A stretch of DNA of 64,000 nt from Sycon ciliatum (Eukaryota; Porifera; Calcarea; Leucosolenida; Sycettidae). The notes beneath the pieces were generated by a model. That model saw only the letters and a list, made by a program, of their open reading frames with translations, had not been told where the DNA came from and did no database searches. The stretch covers positions 15,170,864-15,234,863 of the forward strand of contig NC_088645.1 of assembly GCF_964019385.1 (NCBI RefSeq), read 5' to 3'. Below, in pieces: positions 11,134 to 25,275 of the stretch (its first letter is position 1; every line of letters starts with the position of its first letter). Both the position numbers and the translations under genes were made by a program.

Positions 11134-14100
11134 TTGCGACTAAACTATTCACAGCAGTGCCACATTTTCTGGGTCACTGAATGTGGGTGCCAGCGCCCTA
11201 CAAGCAAACCAAAAATCAAATCAATGCGATCACTGACATTACAGCTGGGTCATGTTATAGAGAGGTACATTGAAATTCAAAGGTCAGCACAAATGGTTAA
11301 AATCCGACATTTTCTCACCTTCCTGCCCGTTCACAGCTCAGAAAATGACAATGACCAGCCTCATCTCGTTGTGCAGCTGGACAGAGACAAGTGCACCAAG
11401 AAAAAGAGCCACATTTCTCTGAAGAACTTGCCCAGGGCTGCTGAAAGCTGAAAAATAACCAATCTCACACTTTGGGGCTTTTTACCCGTGAATCTTCACT
11501 TTGCGACTAAACTATTCACAGCAGTGCCACATTTTTTGGGTCACTGAATGTGGGTGCCAGCGCCCTACAAGCAAACCAAAAATCAAATCAATGCGACCAC
11601 TGACATTACAGCTGGGTCATGTTATAGAGAGGTACATTGAAATTCAAAGGTCAGCACAAATGGTCAAAATCCGACATTTTCTCACCTTCCTGCCCGTTCA
11701 CAGCTCAGAAAATGACAATGACCAGCCTCATCTTGTTGTGCAGCTGGACATAGACAAGTGAACCAAGAAAAAGAGCCACATTTCTCTAAAGAACTTGCCC
11801 AGGGCTGCTGAAAGCTGAAAAATAACCAATCTCACAGTTTGGGGCTTTTTACCCGTGAATCTTCACTTTGCGACTAAACTATTCACAGCAGTGCCACATT
11901 TTCTGGGTCACTAAATGTGGATGCCAGCGCCCTACAAGCAAACCAAAAATCAAATCCATGCGACCACTGACATTACAGCTGGGTCATGTTATAGAGAGGT
12001 ACATTGAAATTCAAAGGTCAGCACAAATGGTCAAAATCCGACATTTTCTCACCTTCCTGCCCGTTCACAGCTCAGAAAATGACAATGACCAGCCTCATCT
12101 TGTTGTGCAGCTGGACATAGACAAGTGCACCAAGAAAAAGAGCCACATTTCTCTAAAGAACTTGCCCAGGGCTGCTGAAAGCTGAAAAATAACCAATCTC
12201 ACAGTTTGGGGCTTTTACCCGTGAATCTTCACTTTGCGACTAAACTATTCACAGCAGTGCCACATTTTATGGGTCACTGAATGTGGGGGCCAGCGCCCTA
12301 CAAGCAAACTAAAAATCAAATCAATGCGACCACTGACATTACAGCTGGGTCATGTTATAGAGAGGTACATTGAAATTCAAAGGTCAGCACAAATGGTCAA
12401 AATCCGACATTTTCTCACCTTCCTGCCCGTTCACAGCTCAGAAAATGACAATGACCAGCCTCATCTCGTTGTGCAGCTGGACAGAGACAAGTGCACCAAG
12501 AAAAAGAGCCACATTTCTCTGAAGAACTTGCCCAGGGCTGCTGAAAGCTGAAAAATAACCAATCTCACACTTTGGGGCTTTTTACCCGTGAATCTTCACT
12601 TTGCGACTAAACTATTGACAGCAGTGCCACATTTTCTGGGTCACTAAATGTGGATGCCAGCGCCCTACAAGCAAACCAAAAATCAAATCCATGCGACCAC
12701 TGACATTATAGCTGGGTCATGTTATAGAGAGGTACATTGAAATTCAAAGGTCAGCACAAATGGTCAAAATCCGACATTTTCTCACCTTCCTGCCCGTTCA
12801 CAGCTCAGAAAATGACAATGACCAGCCTCATCTTGTTGTGCAGCTGGACATAGACAAGTGCACCAAGAAAAAGAGCCACATTTCTCTAAAGAACTTGCCC
12901 AGGGCTGCTGAAAGCTGAAAAATAACCAATCTCACAGTTTGGGGCTTTTTACCCGTGAATCTTCACTTTGCGACTAAACTATTCACAGCAGTGCCACATT
13001 TTCTGGGTCATTGAATGTGGGTGCCAGCGCCCTACAAGCAAACCAAAAATCAAATCAATGCGACCACTGACATTACAGCTGGGTCATGTTATAGAGAGGT
13101 ACATTGAAATTCAAAGGTCAGCACAAATGGTCAAAATCCGACATTTTCTCACCTTCCTGCCCGTTCACAGCTCAGAAAATGACAATGACCAGCCTCATCT
13201 TGTTGTGCAGCTGGACATAGACAAGTGAACCAAGAAAAAGAGCCACATTTCTCTAAAGAACTTGCCCAGGGCTGCTGAAAGCTGAAAAATAACCAATCTC
13301 ACACTTTGGGGCTTTCTACCCGTGAATCTTCACTTTGCGACTAAACTATTCACAGCAGTGCCACATTTTCTGGGTCACTAAATGTGGATGCCAGCACCCT
13401 ACAAGCAAACCAAAAATCAAATCAATGCGACCACTGACATTACAGCTGGGTCATGTTATAGAGAGGTACATTGAAATTCAAAGGTCAGCACAAATGGTCA
13501 AAATCCGACATTTTCTCACATTCCTGCCCGTTCACAGCTCAGAAAATGACAATGACCAGCCTCATCTTGTTGTGCAGCTGGACATAGACAAGTGCACCAA
13601 GAAAAAGAGCCACATTTCTCTAAAGAACTTGCCCAGGGCTGCTGAAAGCTGAAAAATAACCAATCTCACAGTTTGGGGCTTTTTACCCGTGAATCTTCAC
13701 TTTGCGACTAAACTATTCACAGCAGTGCCAAATTTTTTGGGTCACTGAATGTGGGTGCCAGCGCCCTACAAGCAAATCAAAAATCAAATCAATGCGACCA
13801 CTGACATTACAGCTGGGTCATGTTATAGAGAGGTACATTGAAATTCAAAGGTCAGCACAAATGGTCAAAATCCGACATTTTCTCACCTTCCTGCCCGTTC
13901 ACAGCTTAGAAAATGACAATGACCAGCCTCATCTCGTTGTGCTGCTGGACATAGACAAGTGCACCAAGAAAAAGGGCCCCATTTCTCTAAAGAACTTGCC
14001 CAGGGCTGCTGAAAGCTGAAAAATAACCAATCTCACACTTTGGGGCTTTTTCCCCGTGAATCTTCACTTTGCGACTAAACTATTCACAGCAGTGCCACAT

Positions 14101-15903
14101 TTTCTGGGTCACTGAATGTGGGTGCCAGCGCCCTACAAGCAAGCCAAAAATTAAATCAATGCGACCACTGACATTACAGCTGGGTCATGTTATAGAGAGG
14201 TACATTGAAATTCAAAGGTCAGCACAAATGGTCAAAATCCGACATTTTCTCACCTTCTTGCCCGTTCACAGCTCAGAAAATGACAATAACCAGCCTCTTC
14301 TCTTTGTTCAGCTTGACATAGACAAGTGCACAAAGAAAAAGAGCCACATTTCTCTAAAGAACTTGCCCAGGGCTGCTGAAAGCTGAAAAATAACCAATCT
14401 CACACTTTGGTGCTTTTTACCCGTGAATCTTCACTTTGCGACTAAACTATTCACAGCAGTGCCACATTTTCTGGGTCACTGAATGTGGATGCCAGCGCCC
14501 TACAAGCAAACCAAAAATCAAATCAATGCGACCACTGACATTACAGCTGGGTCATGTTATAGAGAGGTACATTGAAATTCAAAGGTCAGCACAAATGGTC
14601 AAAATCCGACATTTTCTCACCTTCCTGCCCGTTCACAGCTCAAAAAATGACAATGACCAGCCTCATCTTGTTGTGCAGCTGGACATAGACAAGTGAACCA
14701 AGAAAAAGAGCCACATTTCTCTAAAAAACTTGCCCAGGGCTGCTGAAAGCTGAAAAATAACCAATCTCACACTTTGGGGCTTTTTACCCGTGAATCTTCA
14801 CTTTGCGACTAAACTATTCACAGCAGTGCCACATTTTCTGGGTCACTAAATGTGGATGCCAGCGCCCTACAAGCAAACCAAAAATCAAATCAATGCGACC
14901 ACTGACATTACAGCTGGGTCATGTTATAGAGAGGTACATTGAAATTCAAAGGTCAGCACAAATGGTCAAAATCCGACATTTTCTCACCTTCCTGCCCGTT
15001 CACAGCTCAGAAAATGACAATGACCAGCCTCATCTTGTTGTGCAGCTGGACATAGACAAGTGCACCAAGAAAAAGAGCCACATTTCTCTAAAGAACTTGC
15101 CCAGGGCTGCTGAAAGCTGAAAAATAACCAATCTCACACTTTGGGGCTTTTTACCCGTGAATCTTCACTTTGCGACTAAACTATTCACAGCAGTGCCACA
15201 TTTTTTGGGTCACTGAATGTGGGTGCTAGCGCCCTACAAGCAAACCAAAAATCAAATCAATGCGACCACTGACATTACAGCTGGGTCATGTTATAGAGAG
15301 GTACATTGAAATTCAAAGGTCAGCACAAATGGTCAAAATCCGACATTTTCTCACCTTACTGCCCGTTCACAGATCAGAAAATGACAATGACCAGCCTCAT
15401 CTTTTTGTGCAGCTGGACATAGACAAGTGAACCAAGAAAAAGAGCCACATTTCTCTAAAGAACTTGCCCAGGGCTGCTGAAAGCTGAAAAATAACCAATC
15501 TCACAGTTTGGGGCTTTTTACCCGTGAATCTTCACTTTGCGACTAAACTATTCACAGCAGTGCCACATTTTCTGGGTCACTAAATGTGGATGCCAGCGCC
15601 CTACTAGCAAACCAAAAATCAAATCAATGCGACCACTGACATTACAGCTGGGTCATGTTATAGAGAGGTACATTGAAATTCAAAGGTCAGCACAAATGGT
15701 CAAAATCCGACATTTTCTCACCTTCCTGCCCGTTCACAGCTCAGAAAATGACAATGACCAGCCTCATCTTGTTGTGCAGCTGGACATAGACAAGTGCACC
15801 AAGAAAAAGAGCCACATTTCTCTAAAGAACTTGCCCAGGGCTGCTGAAAGCTGAAAAATAACCAATCTCACAGTTTGGGGCTTTTTACCCGTGAATCTTC
15901 ACT

Positions 15904-18900
15904 TTGCGACTAAACTATTCACAGCAGTGCCACATTTTCTGGGTCACTGAATGTGGGTGCCAGCGCCCTACAAGAAAAACAAAAAATCAAATCAATGCGA
16001 CCACTGACATTACAGCTGGGTCATGTTATAGAGAGGTACATTGAAATTCAAAGGTCAGCACAAATGGTCAAAATCCGACATTTTCTCACCTTCCTGCCCG
16101 TTCACAGCTCAGAAAATGACAATGACCAGCCTCATCTCGTTGTGCAGCTGGACATAGACAAGTGAACCAAGAAAAAGAGCCACATTTCTCTAAAGAACTT
16201 GCCCAGGGCTGCTGAAAGCTGAAAAATAACCAATCTCACACTTTGGGGCTTTTTACCCGTGAATCTTCACTTTGCGACTAAACTATTCACAGCAGTGCCA
16301 CATTTTCTGGGTCACTGAATGTGGGTGCCAGCGCCCTACAAGCAAGCCAAAAATTAAATCAATGCGACCACTGACATTACAGCTGGGTCATGTTATAGAG
16401 AGGTACATTGAAATTCAAAGGTCAGCACAAATGGTCAAAATCCGACATTTTCTCACCTTCCTGCCCGTTCACAGCTCAGAAAATGACAATAACCAGCCTC
16501 TTCTCTTTGTTCAGCTTGACATAGACAAGTGCACAAAGAAAAAGAGCCACATTTCTCTAAAGAACTTGCCCAGGGCTGCTGAAAGCTGAAAAATAACCAA
16601 TCTCACACTTTGGGGCTTTTTACCCGTGAATCTTCACTTTGCGACTAAACTATTCACAGCAGTGCCACATTTTCTGGGTCACTAAATGTGGATGCCAGCG
16701 CCCTACAAGCAAACCAAAAATCAAATCAATGCGACCACTGACATTACAGCTGGGTCATGTTATAGAGAGGTACATTGAAATTCAAAGGTCAGCACAAATG
16801 GTCAAAATCCGACATTTTCTCACCTTCCTGCCCGTTCACAGCTCAGAAAATGACAATGACCAGCCTCATCTTGTTGTGCAGCTGGACATAGACAAGTGCA
16901 CCAAGAAAAAGAGCCACATTTCTCTAAAGAACTAGCCCAGGGCTGCTGAAAGCTGAAAAATAACCAATCTCACACTTTGGGGCTTTTTACCCGTGAATCT
17001 TCACTTTGCGACTAAACTATTCACAGCAGTGCCACATTTTCTGGGTCACTGAATGTGAGTGCCAGCGCCCTACAAGCAAACCAAAAATCAAATCAATGCG
17101 ACCACTGACATTACAGCTGGGTCATGTTATAGAGAGGTACATTGAAATTCAAAGGTCAGCACAAATGGTCAAAATCCGACATTTTCTCACCTTCCTGCCC
17201 GTTCACAGCTCAGAAAATGACAATGACCAGCCTCATCTTGTTGTGTAGCTGGACATAGACAAGTGCACCAAGAAAAAGAGCCACATTTCTCTAAAGAACT
17301 TGCCCAGGGCTGCTGAAAGCTGAAAAATAACCAATCTCACAGTTTGGGGCTTTTTACCCGTGAATCTTCACTTTGCGACTAAACTATTCACAGCAGTGCC
17401 AATTGTTTTGGGTCACTGAATGTGGGTGCCAGCGCCCTACAAGCAAATCAAAAATCAAATCAATGCGACAACTGACCTTACAGCTGGGTCATGTTATAGA
17501 GAGGTACATTGAAATTCAAAGGTCAGCACAAATGGTCAAAATCCGACATTTTCTCACCTTCCTGCCCGTTCACAGCTCAGAAAATGACAATGACCAGCCT
17601 CATCTTGTTGTGCAGCTGGACATAGACAAGTGCACCAAGAAAAAGAGCCACATTTCTCTAAAGAACTTGCCCAGGGCTGCTGAAAGCTGAAAAATAACCA
17701 ATCTCACAGTTTGGGGCTTTTTACCCGTGAATCTTCACTTTGCGACTAAACTATTCACAGCAGTGCCACATTTTCTGGGTCACTGAATGTGGGTGCCAGC
17801 GCCCTACAAGAAAAACAAAAAATCAAATCAATGCGACCACTGACATTACAGCTGGGTCATGTTATAGAGAGGTACATTGAAATTCAAAGGTCAGCACAAA
17901 TGGTCAAAATCCGACATTTTCTCACCTTCCTGCCCGTTCACAGCTCAGAAAATGACAATGACCAGCCTCATCTCGTTGTGCAGCTGGACATAGACAAGTG
18001 AACCAAGAAAAAGAGCCACATTTCTCTAAAGAACTTGCCCAGGGCTGCTGAAAGCTGAAAAATAACCAATCTCACACTTTGGGGCTTTTTACCCGTGAAT
18101 CTTCACTTTGCGACTAAACTATTCACAGCAGTGCCACATTTTCTGGGTCACTGAATGTGGGTGCCAGCGCCCTACAAGCAAGCCAAAAATTAAATCAATG
18201 CGACCACTGACATTACAGCTGGGTCATGTTATAGAGAGGTACATTGAAATTCAAAGGTCAGCACAAATGGTCAAAATCCGACATTTTCTCACCTTCCTGC
18301 CCGTTCACAGCTCAGAAAATGACAATAACCAGCCTCTTCTCTTTGTTCAGCTTGACATAGACAAGTGCACAAAGAAAAAGAGCCACATTTCTCTAAAGAA
18401 CTTGCCCAGGGCTGCTGAAAGCTGAAAAATAACCAATCTCACACTTTGGGGCTTTTTACCCGTGAATCTTCACTTTGCGACTAAACTATTCACAGCAGTG
18501 CCACATTTTCTGAGTCACTAAATGTGGATGCCAGCGCCCTACAAGCAAACCAAAAATCAAATCAATGCGACCACTGACATTACAGCTGGGTCATGTTATA
18601 GAGAGGTACATTGAAATTCAAAGGTCAGCACAAATGGTCAAAATCCGACATTTTCTCACCTTCCTGCCCGTTCACAGCTCAGAAAATGACAATGACCAGC
18701 CTCATCTTGTTGTGCAGCTGGACATAGACAAGTGCACCAAGAAAAAGAGCCACATTTCTCTAAAGAACTAGCCCAGGGCTGCTGAAAGCTGAAAAATAAC
18801 CAATCTCACACTTTGGGGCTTTTTACCCGTGAATCTTCACTTTGCGACTAAACTATTCACAGCAGTGCCACATTTTCTGGGTCACTGAATGTGAGTGCCA

Positions 18901-19575
18901 GCGCCCTACAAGCAAACCAAAAATCAAATCAATGCGACCACTGACATTACAGCTGGGTCATGTTATAGAGAGGTACATTGAAATTCAAAGGTCAGCACAA
19001 ATGGTCAAAATCCGACATTTTCTCACCTTCCTGCCCGTTCACAGCTCAGAAAATAACAATGACCAGCCTCATCTTGTTGTGCAGCTGGACATAGACAAGT
19101 GCACCAAGAAAAAGAGCCACATTTCTCTAAAGAACTTGCCCAGGGCTGCTGAAAGCTGAAAAATAACCAATCTCACAGTTTGGGGCTTTTTACCCGTGAA
19201 TCTTCACTTTGCGACTAAACTATTCACAGCAATGCCAATTTTTTTGGGTCACTGAATGTGGGTGCCAGCGCCCTACAAGCAAATCAAAAATCAAATCAAT
19301 GCGACAACTGACATTACAGCTGGGTCATGTTATAGAGAGGTACATTGAAATTCAAAGGTCAGCACAAATGGTCAAAATCCGACATTTTCTCACCTTCCTG
19401 CCCGTTCACAGCTCAGAAAATGACAATGACCAGCCTCATCTCGTTGTGCAGCTGGACATAGACAAGTGAACCAAGAAAAAGAGCCACATTCCTCTAAAGA
19501 ACTTGCCCAGGGCTGCTGAAAGCTGAAAAATAACCAATCTCACAGTTTGGGGCTTTTTACCCGTGAATCTTCACT
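15904..19575 (+). repeat. 5-monomer higher-order repeat, two copies (1,836-bp period)
   Basis: 15904-17739 and 17740-19575 align in order. Shared markers are the altered run CAAGAAAAACAAAAAATC in the first monomer, CTTCTCTTTGTTCAGC in the second, AGAACTAGCCC in the third, GAATGTGAGTGCC in the fourth and the expanded T run in CCAATT..TTGGG in the fifth. The period is one base over 5 x 367 because the first monomer is 368 bp. The second copy crosses the left boundary of the large segmental duplication. Confidence 0.85.
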
Positions 19576-22143
19576 TTGCGACTAAACTATTCACAGCAGT
19601 GCCACATTTTCTGGGTCACTGAATGTGGATGCCAGCGCCCTACAAGCAAACCAAAAATCAAATCAATGCGACCACTGACATTACAGCTGGGTCATGTTAT
19701 AGAGAGGTACATTGAAATTCAAAGGTCAGCACAAATGGTCAAAATCCGACATTTTCTCACCTTCCTGCCCGTTCACAGCTCAGAAAATGACAATGACCAG
19801 CCTCATCTTGTTGTGCAGCTGGACATAGACAAGTGCACCCAGAAAACGAGCCACATTTCTCTAAAGAACTTGCCCAGGGCTGCTGAAAGCTGAAAAATAA
19901 CCAATCTCACACTTTGGGGCTTTTTACCCGTGAATCTTCACTTTGCGACTAAACTATTCACAGCAGTGCCAAATTTTTTGGGTCACTGAATGTGGGTGCC
20001 AGCGCCCTACAAGCAAATCAAAAATCAAATCAATGCGACCACTGACATTACAGCTGGGTCATGTTATAGAGAGGTACATTGAAATTCAAAGGTCAGCACA
20101 AATGGTCAAAATCCGACATTTTCTCACCTTCCTGCCCGTTCACAGCTCAGAAAATGACAATGACCAGCCTCATCTCGTTGTGCTGCTGGACATAGACAAG
20201 TGCACCAAGAAAAAGAGCCACATTTCTCTAAAGAACTTGCCCAGGGCTGCTGAAAGCTGAAAAATAACCAATCTCACACTTTGGGGCTTTTTACCCGTGA
20301 ATCTTCACTTTGCGACTAAACTATTCACAGCAGTGCCAATTTTTTTGGGTCACCGAATGTGGGTGCCAGCGCCCTACAAGCAAACCAAAAATCAAATCAA
20401 TGCGACCACTGACATTACAGCTGGGTCATGTTATAGAGAGGTACATTGAAATTCAAAGGTCAGCACAAATGGTCAAAATCCGACATTTTCTCACCTTCCT
20501 GCCCGTTCACAGCTCAGAAAATGACAATGACCAGCCTCATCTCGTTGTGCAGCTGGACATAGACAGGTGAACCAAGAAAAAGAGCCACATTTCTCTAAAG
20601 AACTTGCCCAGGGCTGCTGAAAGCTGAAAAATAACCAATCTCACAGTTTGGGGCTTTTTACCCGTGAATCTTCACTTTGCGACTAAACTATTCACAGCAG
20701 TGCCACATTTTCTGGGTCACTGAATGTGGGTGCCAGCGCCCTACAAGCAAACCAAAAATCAAATCAATGCGACCACTGACATTACAGCTGGGTCATGTTA
20801 TAGAGAGGTACATTGAAATTCAAAGGTCAGCACAAATGGTCAAAATCCCACATTTTCTCACCTTACTGCCCGTTCACAGCTCAGAAAATGACAATAACCA
20901 GCCTCATCTCGTTGTTCAGCTTGACATAGACAAGTGAACAAAGAAAAAGGGCCACATTTCTCTAAAGAACTTGCCCAGGGCTGCTGAAAGCTGAAAAATA
21001 ACCAATCTCACACTTTGGGGCTTTTTACCCGTGAATCTTCACTTTGCGACTAAACTATTCACAGCAGTGCCACATTTTCTGGGTCACTGAATGTGGATGC
21101 CAGCGCCCTACAAGCAAACCAAAAATCAAATCAATGCCACCACTGACATTACAGCTGGGTCATGTTATAGAGAGGTACATTGAAATTCAAAGGTCAGCAC
21201 AAATGGTCAAAATCCGACATTTTCTCACCTTCCTGCCCGTTCACAGCTCAGAAAATGACAATGACCAGCCTCATCTCGTTGTGCAGCTGGACATAGACAA
21301 GTGCACCAAGAAAAAGAGCCACATTTCTCTAAAGAACTTGCCCAGGGCTGCTGAAAGCTGAAAAATAACCAATCTCACACTTTGGGGCTTTTTACCCGTG
21401 AATCTTCACTTTGCGACTAAACTATTCACAGCAGTGCCAAATTTTTTGGGTCACTGAATGTGGGTGCCAGCGCCCTAGAAGCAAACCAAAAATCAAATCA
21501 ATGCGACCACTGACATTACAGCTGGGTCATGTTATAGAGAGGTACATTGAAATTCAAAGGTCAGCACAAATGGTCAAAATCCGACATTTTCTCACCTTCC
21601 TGCCCGTTCACAGCTCAGAAAATGACAATGACCAGCCTCATCTCGTTGTGCAGCTGGACATAGACAAGTGAACCAAGAAAAGAGCCACATTTCTCTAAAG
21701 AACTTGCCCAGGGCTGCTGAAAGCTGAAAAATAACCAATCTCACACTTTGGGGCTTTTTACCCGTGAATCTTCACTTTGCGACTAAACTATTCACAGCAG
21801 TGCCACATTTTCTGGGTCACTAAATGTGGATGCCAGCGCCCTACAAGCAAACCAAAAATCAAATCAATGCGACCACTGACATTACAGCTGGGTCATGTTA
21901 TAGAGAGGTACATTGAAATTCAAAGGTCAGCACAAATGGTCAAAATCCGACATTTTCTCACCTTCCTGCCCGTTCACAGCTCAGAAAATGACAATGACCA
22001 GCCTCATCTCGTTGTGCAGCTGGACATAGACAAGTGAACCAAGAAAAAGACCCACATTTCTCTAAAGAACTTGCCCAGGGCTGCTGAAAGCTGAATAATA
22101 ACCAATCTCACAGTTTGGGGCTTTTTACCCGTGAATCTTCACT

Positions 22144-24345
22144 TTGCGACTAAACTATTCACAGCAGTGCCACATTTTCTGGGTCACTGAATGTGGGTGC
22201 CAGCGCCCTACAAGCAAACCAAAAATCAAATCAATGCGACCACTGACATTACAGCTGGGTCATGTTATAGAGAGGTACATTGAAATTCAAAGGTCAGCAC
22301 AAATGGTCAAAATCCGACATTTTCTCACCTTCCTGCCCGTTCACAGCTCAGAAAATGAAAATGACCAGCCTCATCTCGTTGTGCAGCTGGACATAGACAA
22401 GTGCACCAAGAAAAAGAGCCACATTACTCTAAAGAACTTGCCCAGGGCTGCTGAAAGCTGAAAAATAACCAATCTCACACTTTGGGGCTTTTTACCCGTG
22501 AATCTTCACTTTGCGACTAAACTATTCACAGCAGTGCCAAATTTTTTCGGTCACTGAATGTGGGTGCCAGCGCCCTACAAGCAAACCAAAAATCAAATCA
22601 ATGCGACCACTGACATTACAGCTGGGTCATGTTATAGAGAGGTACATTGAAATTCAAAGGTCAGCACAAATGGTCAAAATCCGACATTTTCTCACCTTCC
22701 TGCCCGTTCACAGCTCAGAAAATGACAATGACCAGCCTCATCTTGTTGTGCAGCGGGACATAAACAAGTGAACCAAGAAAAAGAGCCACATTTCTCTAAA
22801 GAACTTGCCCAGGGCTGCTGAAAGCTGAAAAATAACCAATCTCACACTTTGGGGCTTTTTACCCGTGAATCTTCACTTTGCGACTAAACTATTCACAGCA
22901 GTGCCACATTTTCTGGGTCACTAAATGTGGATTCCAGCGCCCTACAAGCAAACCAAAAATCAAATCAATGCGACCACTGACATTACAGCTGGGTCATGTT
23001 ATAGAGAGGTACATTGAAATTCAAAGGTCAGCACAAATGGTCAAAATCCGACATTTTCTCACCTTCCTGCCCGTTCACAGCTCAGAAAATGACAATGACC
23101 AGCCTCATCTCGTTGTGCAGCTGGACATAGACAAGTGAACCAAGAAAAAGACCCACATTTCTTTAAAGAACTTGCCCAGGGCTGCTGAAAGCTGAATAAT
23201 AACCAATCTCACAGTTTGGGGCTTTTTACCCGTGAATCTTCACTTTGCGACTAAACTATTCACAGCAGTGCCACATTTTCTGGGTCACTGAATGTGGGTG
23301 CCAGCGCCCTACAGGCAAACCAAAAATCAAATCAATGCGACCACTGACATTACAGCTGGGTCATGTTATAGAGAGGTACATTGAAATTCAAAGGTCAGCA
23401 CAAATGGTCAAAATCCGACATTTTCTCACCTTCCTGCCCGTTCACAGCTCAGAAAATGACAATGACCAGCCTCATCTCGTTGTGCAGCTGGACATAGACA
23501 AGTGCACCAAGAAAAAGAGCCACATTACTCTAAAGAACTTGCCCAGGGCTGCTGAAAGCTGAAAAATAACCAATCCCACACTTTGGGGCTTTTTACCCGT
23601 GAATCTTCACTTTGCGACTAAACTATTCACAGCAGTGCCAAATTTTTTCGGTCACTGAATGTGGGTGCCAGCGCCCTACAAGCAAACCAAAAATCAAATC
23701 AATGCGACCACTGACATTACAGCTGGGTCATGTTATAGAGAGGTACATTGAAATTCAAAGGTCAGCACAAATGGTCAAAATCCGACATTTTCTCACCTTC
23801 CTGCCCGTTCACAGCTCAGAAAATGACAATGACCAGCCTCATCTTGTTGTGCAGCGGGACATAAACAAGTGAACCAAGAAAAAGAGCCACATTTCTCTAA
23901 AGAACTTGCCCAGGGCTGCTGAAAGCTGAAAAATAACCAATCTCACACTTTGGGGCTTTTTACCCGTGAATCTTCACTTTGCGACTAAACTATTCACAGC
24001 AGTGCCACATTTTCTGGGTCACTAAATGTGGATGCCAGCGCCCTACAAGCAAACCAAAAATCAAATCAATGCGACCACTGACATTACAGCTGGGTCATGT
24101 TATAGAGAGATACATTGAAATTCAAAGGTCAGCACAAATGGTCAAAATCCGACATTTTCTCACCTTCCTGCCCGTTCACAGCTCAGAAAATGACAATGAC
24201 CAGCCTCATCTTGTTGTGCAGCTGGACATAGACAAGTGAACCAAGAAAAAGAGCCACATTTCTCTAAAGAACTTGCCCAGGGCTGCTGAAAGCTGAAAAA
24301 TAACCAATCTCACAGTTTGGGGCTTTTTACCCGTGAATCTTCACT
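22144..24345 (+). repeat. 3-monomer higher-order repeat, two copies (1,101-bp period)
   Basis: 22144-23244 and 23245-24345 match monomer by monomer. Markers are CACATTACTCTAAAG in the first monomer, TTTTTTCGGTCAC plus CAGCGGGACATAAAC in the second, and CACTAAATGTGGATKCC in the third. Private differences such as CTACAGGCAAACC (23310) show some divergence after duplication. Confidence 0.85.
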
Positions 24346-24712
24346 TTGCGACTAAACTAGTCACAGCAGTGCCACATTTTCTGGGTCACTAAATGTGGAT
24401 GCCAGCGCCCTACAAGCAAACCAAAAATCAAATCAATGCGACCACTGACATTACAGCTGGGTCATGTTATAGAGAGGTACATTGAAATTCAAAGGTCAGC
24501 ACAAATGGTCAAAATCCGACATTTTCTCACCTTCCTGCCCGTTCACAGCTCAGAAAATGACAATGACCAGCCTCATCTCGTTGTGCAGCTGGACATAGAC
24601 AAGTGAACCAAGAAAAAGACCCACATTTCTCTAAAAAACTTGCCCAGGGCTGCTGAAAGCTGAAAAATAACCAATCTCACAGTTTGGGGCTTTTTACCCG
24701 TGAATCGTCACT

Positions 24713-24831
24713 TTGCGACTAAACTATTCACAGCAGTGCCACATTTTCTGGGTCACTGAATGTGGGTGCCAGCGCCCTACAAGCAAACCAAAAATCAAAT
24801 CAATGCGACCACTGACATTACAGCTGGGTCA
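24713..24831 (+). repeat. Left part of satellite monomer split by retrotransposon
   Basis: 119 bp of monomer ending CAGCTGGGTCA. The remaining 248 bp are at 26637-26884, and together they make exactly 367 bp. The same split occurs in unit 2 at 48461-48579 and 50081-50328. Confidence 0.95.
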
Positions 24832-25047
24832 GCCCTCCAGGACAAGTTTCGAAGTGCTCATGGAAACACCACCCGCCTCCAGCAATTACAGGGTTTGCGC
24901 CTGCCGCTAGCCCGGTCAGCAGCAGGGACATCCCGTCCATCGCACTGTGGTGCCATCCTCTGGAACACCCTCCCCAGCGAAGTTCGCCTACTCAATCGTC
25001 CCAGAGAATTCGCTGTAGCTGCACTGCCCTTCACGCTGGCGGGCTAG
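24832..25047 (+). pseudogene. LINE reverse-transcriptase ORF, C-terminal remnant
   Basis: A 71-codon fragment ending at TAG 25045-25047. It contains RLQQLQGLRLPLARSAAG and then GAILWNTLPSEVR, a pattern typical of the far C-terminus of non-LTR retrotransposon polyproteins (CR1/RTE-like), downstream of the polymerase domain. There is no catalytic YXDD motif, no endonuclease and no start codon of its own, so it is a 5'-truncated dead copy. By chance it is in frame with an open satellite frame to its left (from ATG 24760), which would give a 95-residue satellite-LINE fusion. I see no reason to think it is made. Clade assignment is tentative. Confidence 0.7.
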
Positions 25048-25122
25048 ATCTGCAAACTCCGTGAATTCTCCCGCCTTCTGTGTTCACAGTCCCACACTCC
25101 CCTTGGAGTAGTCTGCACGGCG

Positions 25123-25141
25123 CTGCTGCTGCTGCTGTTGC

Positions 25142-25227
<86 letters not shown>

Positions 25228-25275
25228 CTGTTGTTGTTGCTGTTGTTGTTGCTGTTGTTGCTGTTGTTGCTGTTT
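25123..25275 (+). repeat. (CTG/TTG)n microsatellite, tract 1
   Basis: Begins with four CTG units, then long (TTG)n, an interruption TTTCTG near 25225, and a mixed TTG/CTG end that stops at CTGTTT before CAAATC. On the minus strand it is a (CAA)n/(CAG)n tract following GATTTGAAA. The poly-Gln, poly-Val and poly-Leu frames across it are artefacts of the repeat. Confidence 0.95.

Larger units (their letters stand above)
1..24831 (+). repeat. 367-bp satellite array, block 1
   Basis: Head-to-tail monomers of 367 bp, with a partial first monomer (1-125), 67 complete monomers from 126, and the left 119 bp of the monomer split by the retrotransposon. A few monomers are 366 or 368 bp through single-base indels, for example the two 368-bp monomers at 15904 and 17740. 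Monomers differ at only a few positions each. The most recurrent variants are G/A in the motif CACTGAATG or CACTAAATG, CAC versus CAA before the T run, and TGC versus TGA in GACAAGTGMACC. The first 3.4 kb is especially homogeneous, with some monomers apparently identical. No unique DNA interrupts the block. The family is not one I recognise by name. Confidence 0.98.

Noticed and set aside
1-24831. CRISPR-like regular repeats
   Set aside because: Repeats are 367 bp and contiguous, with no unique spacers and no cas genes; the flanking LINEs are eukaryotic.
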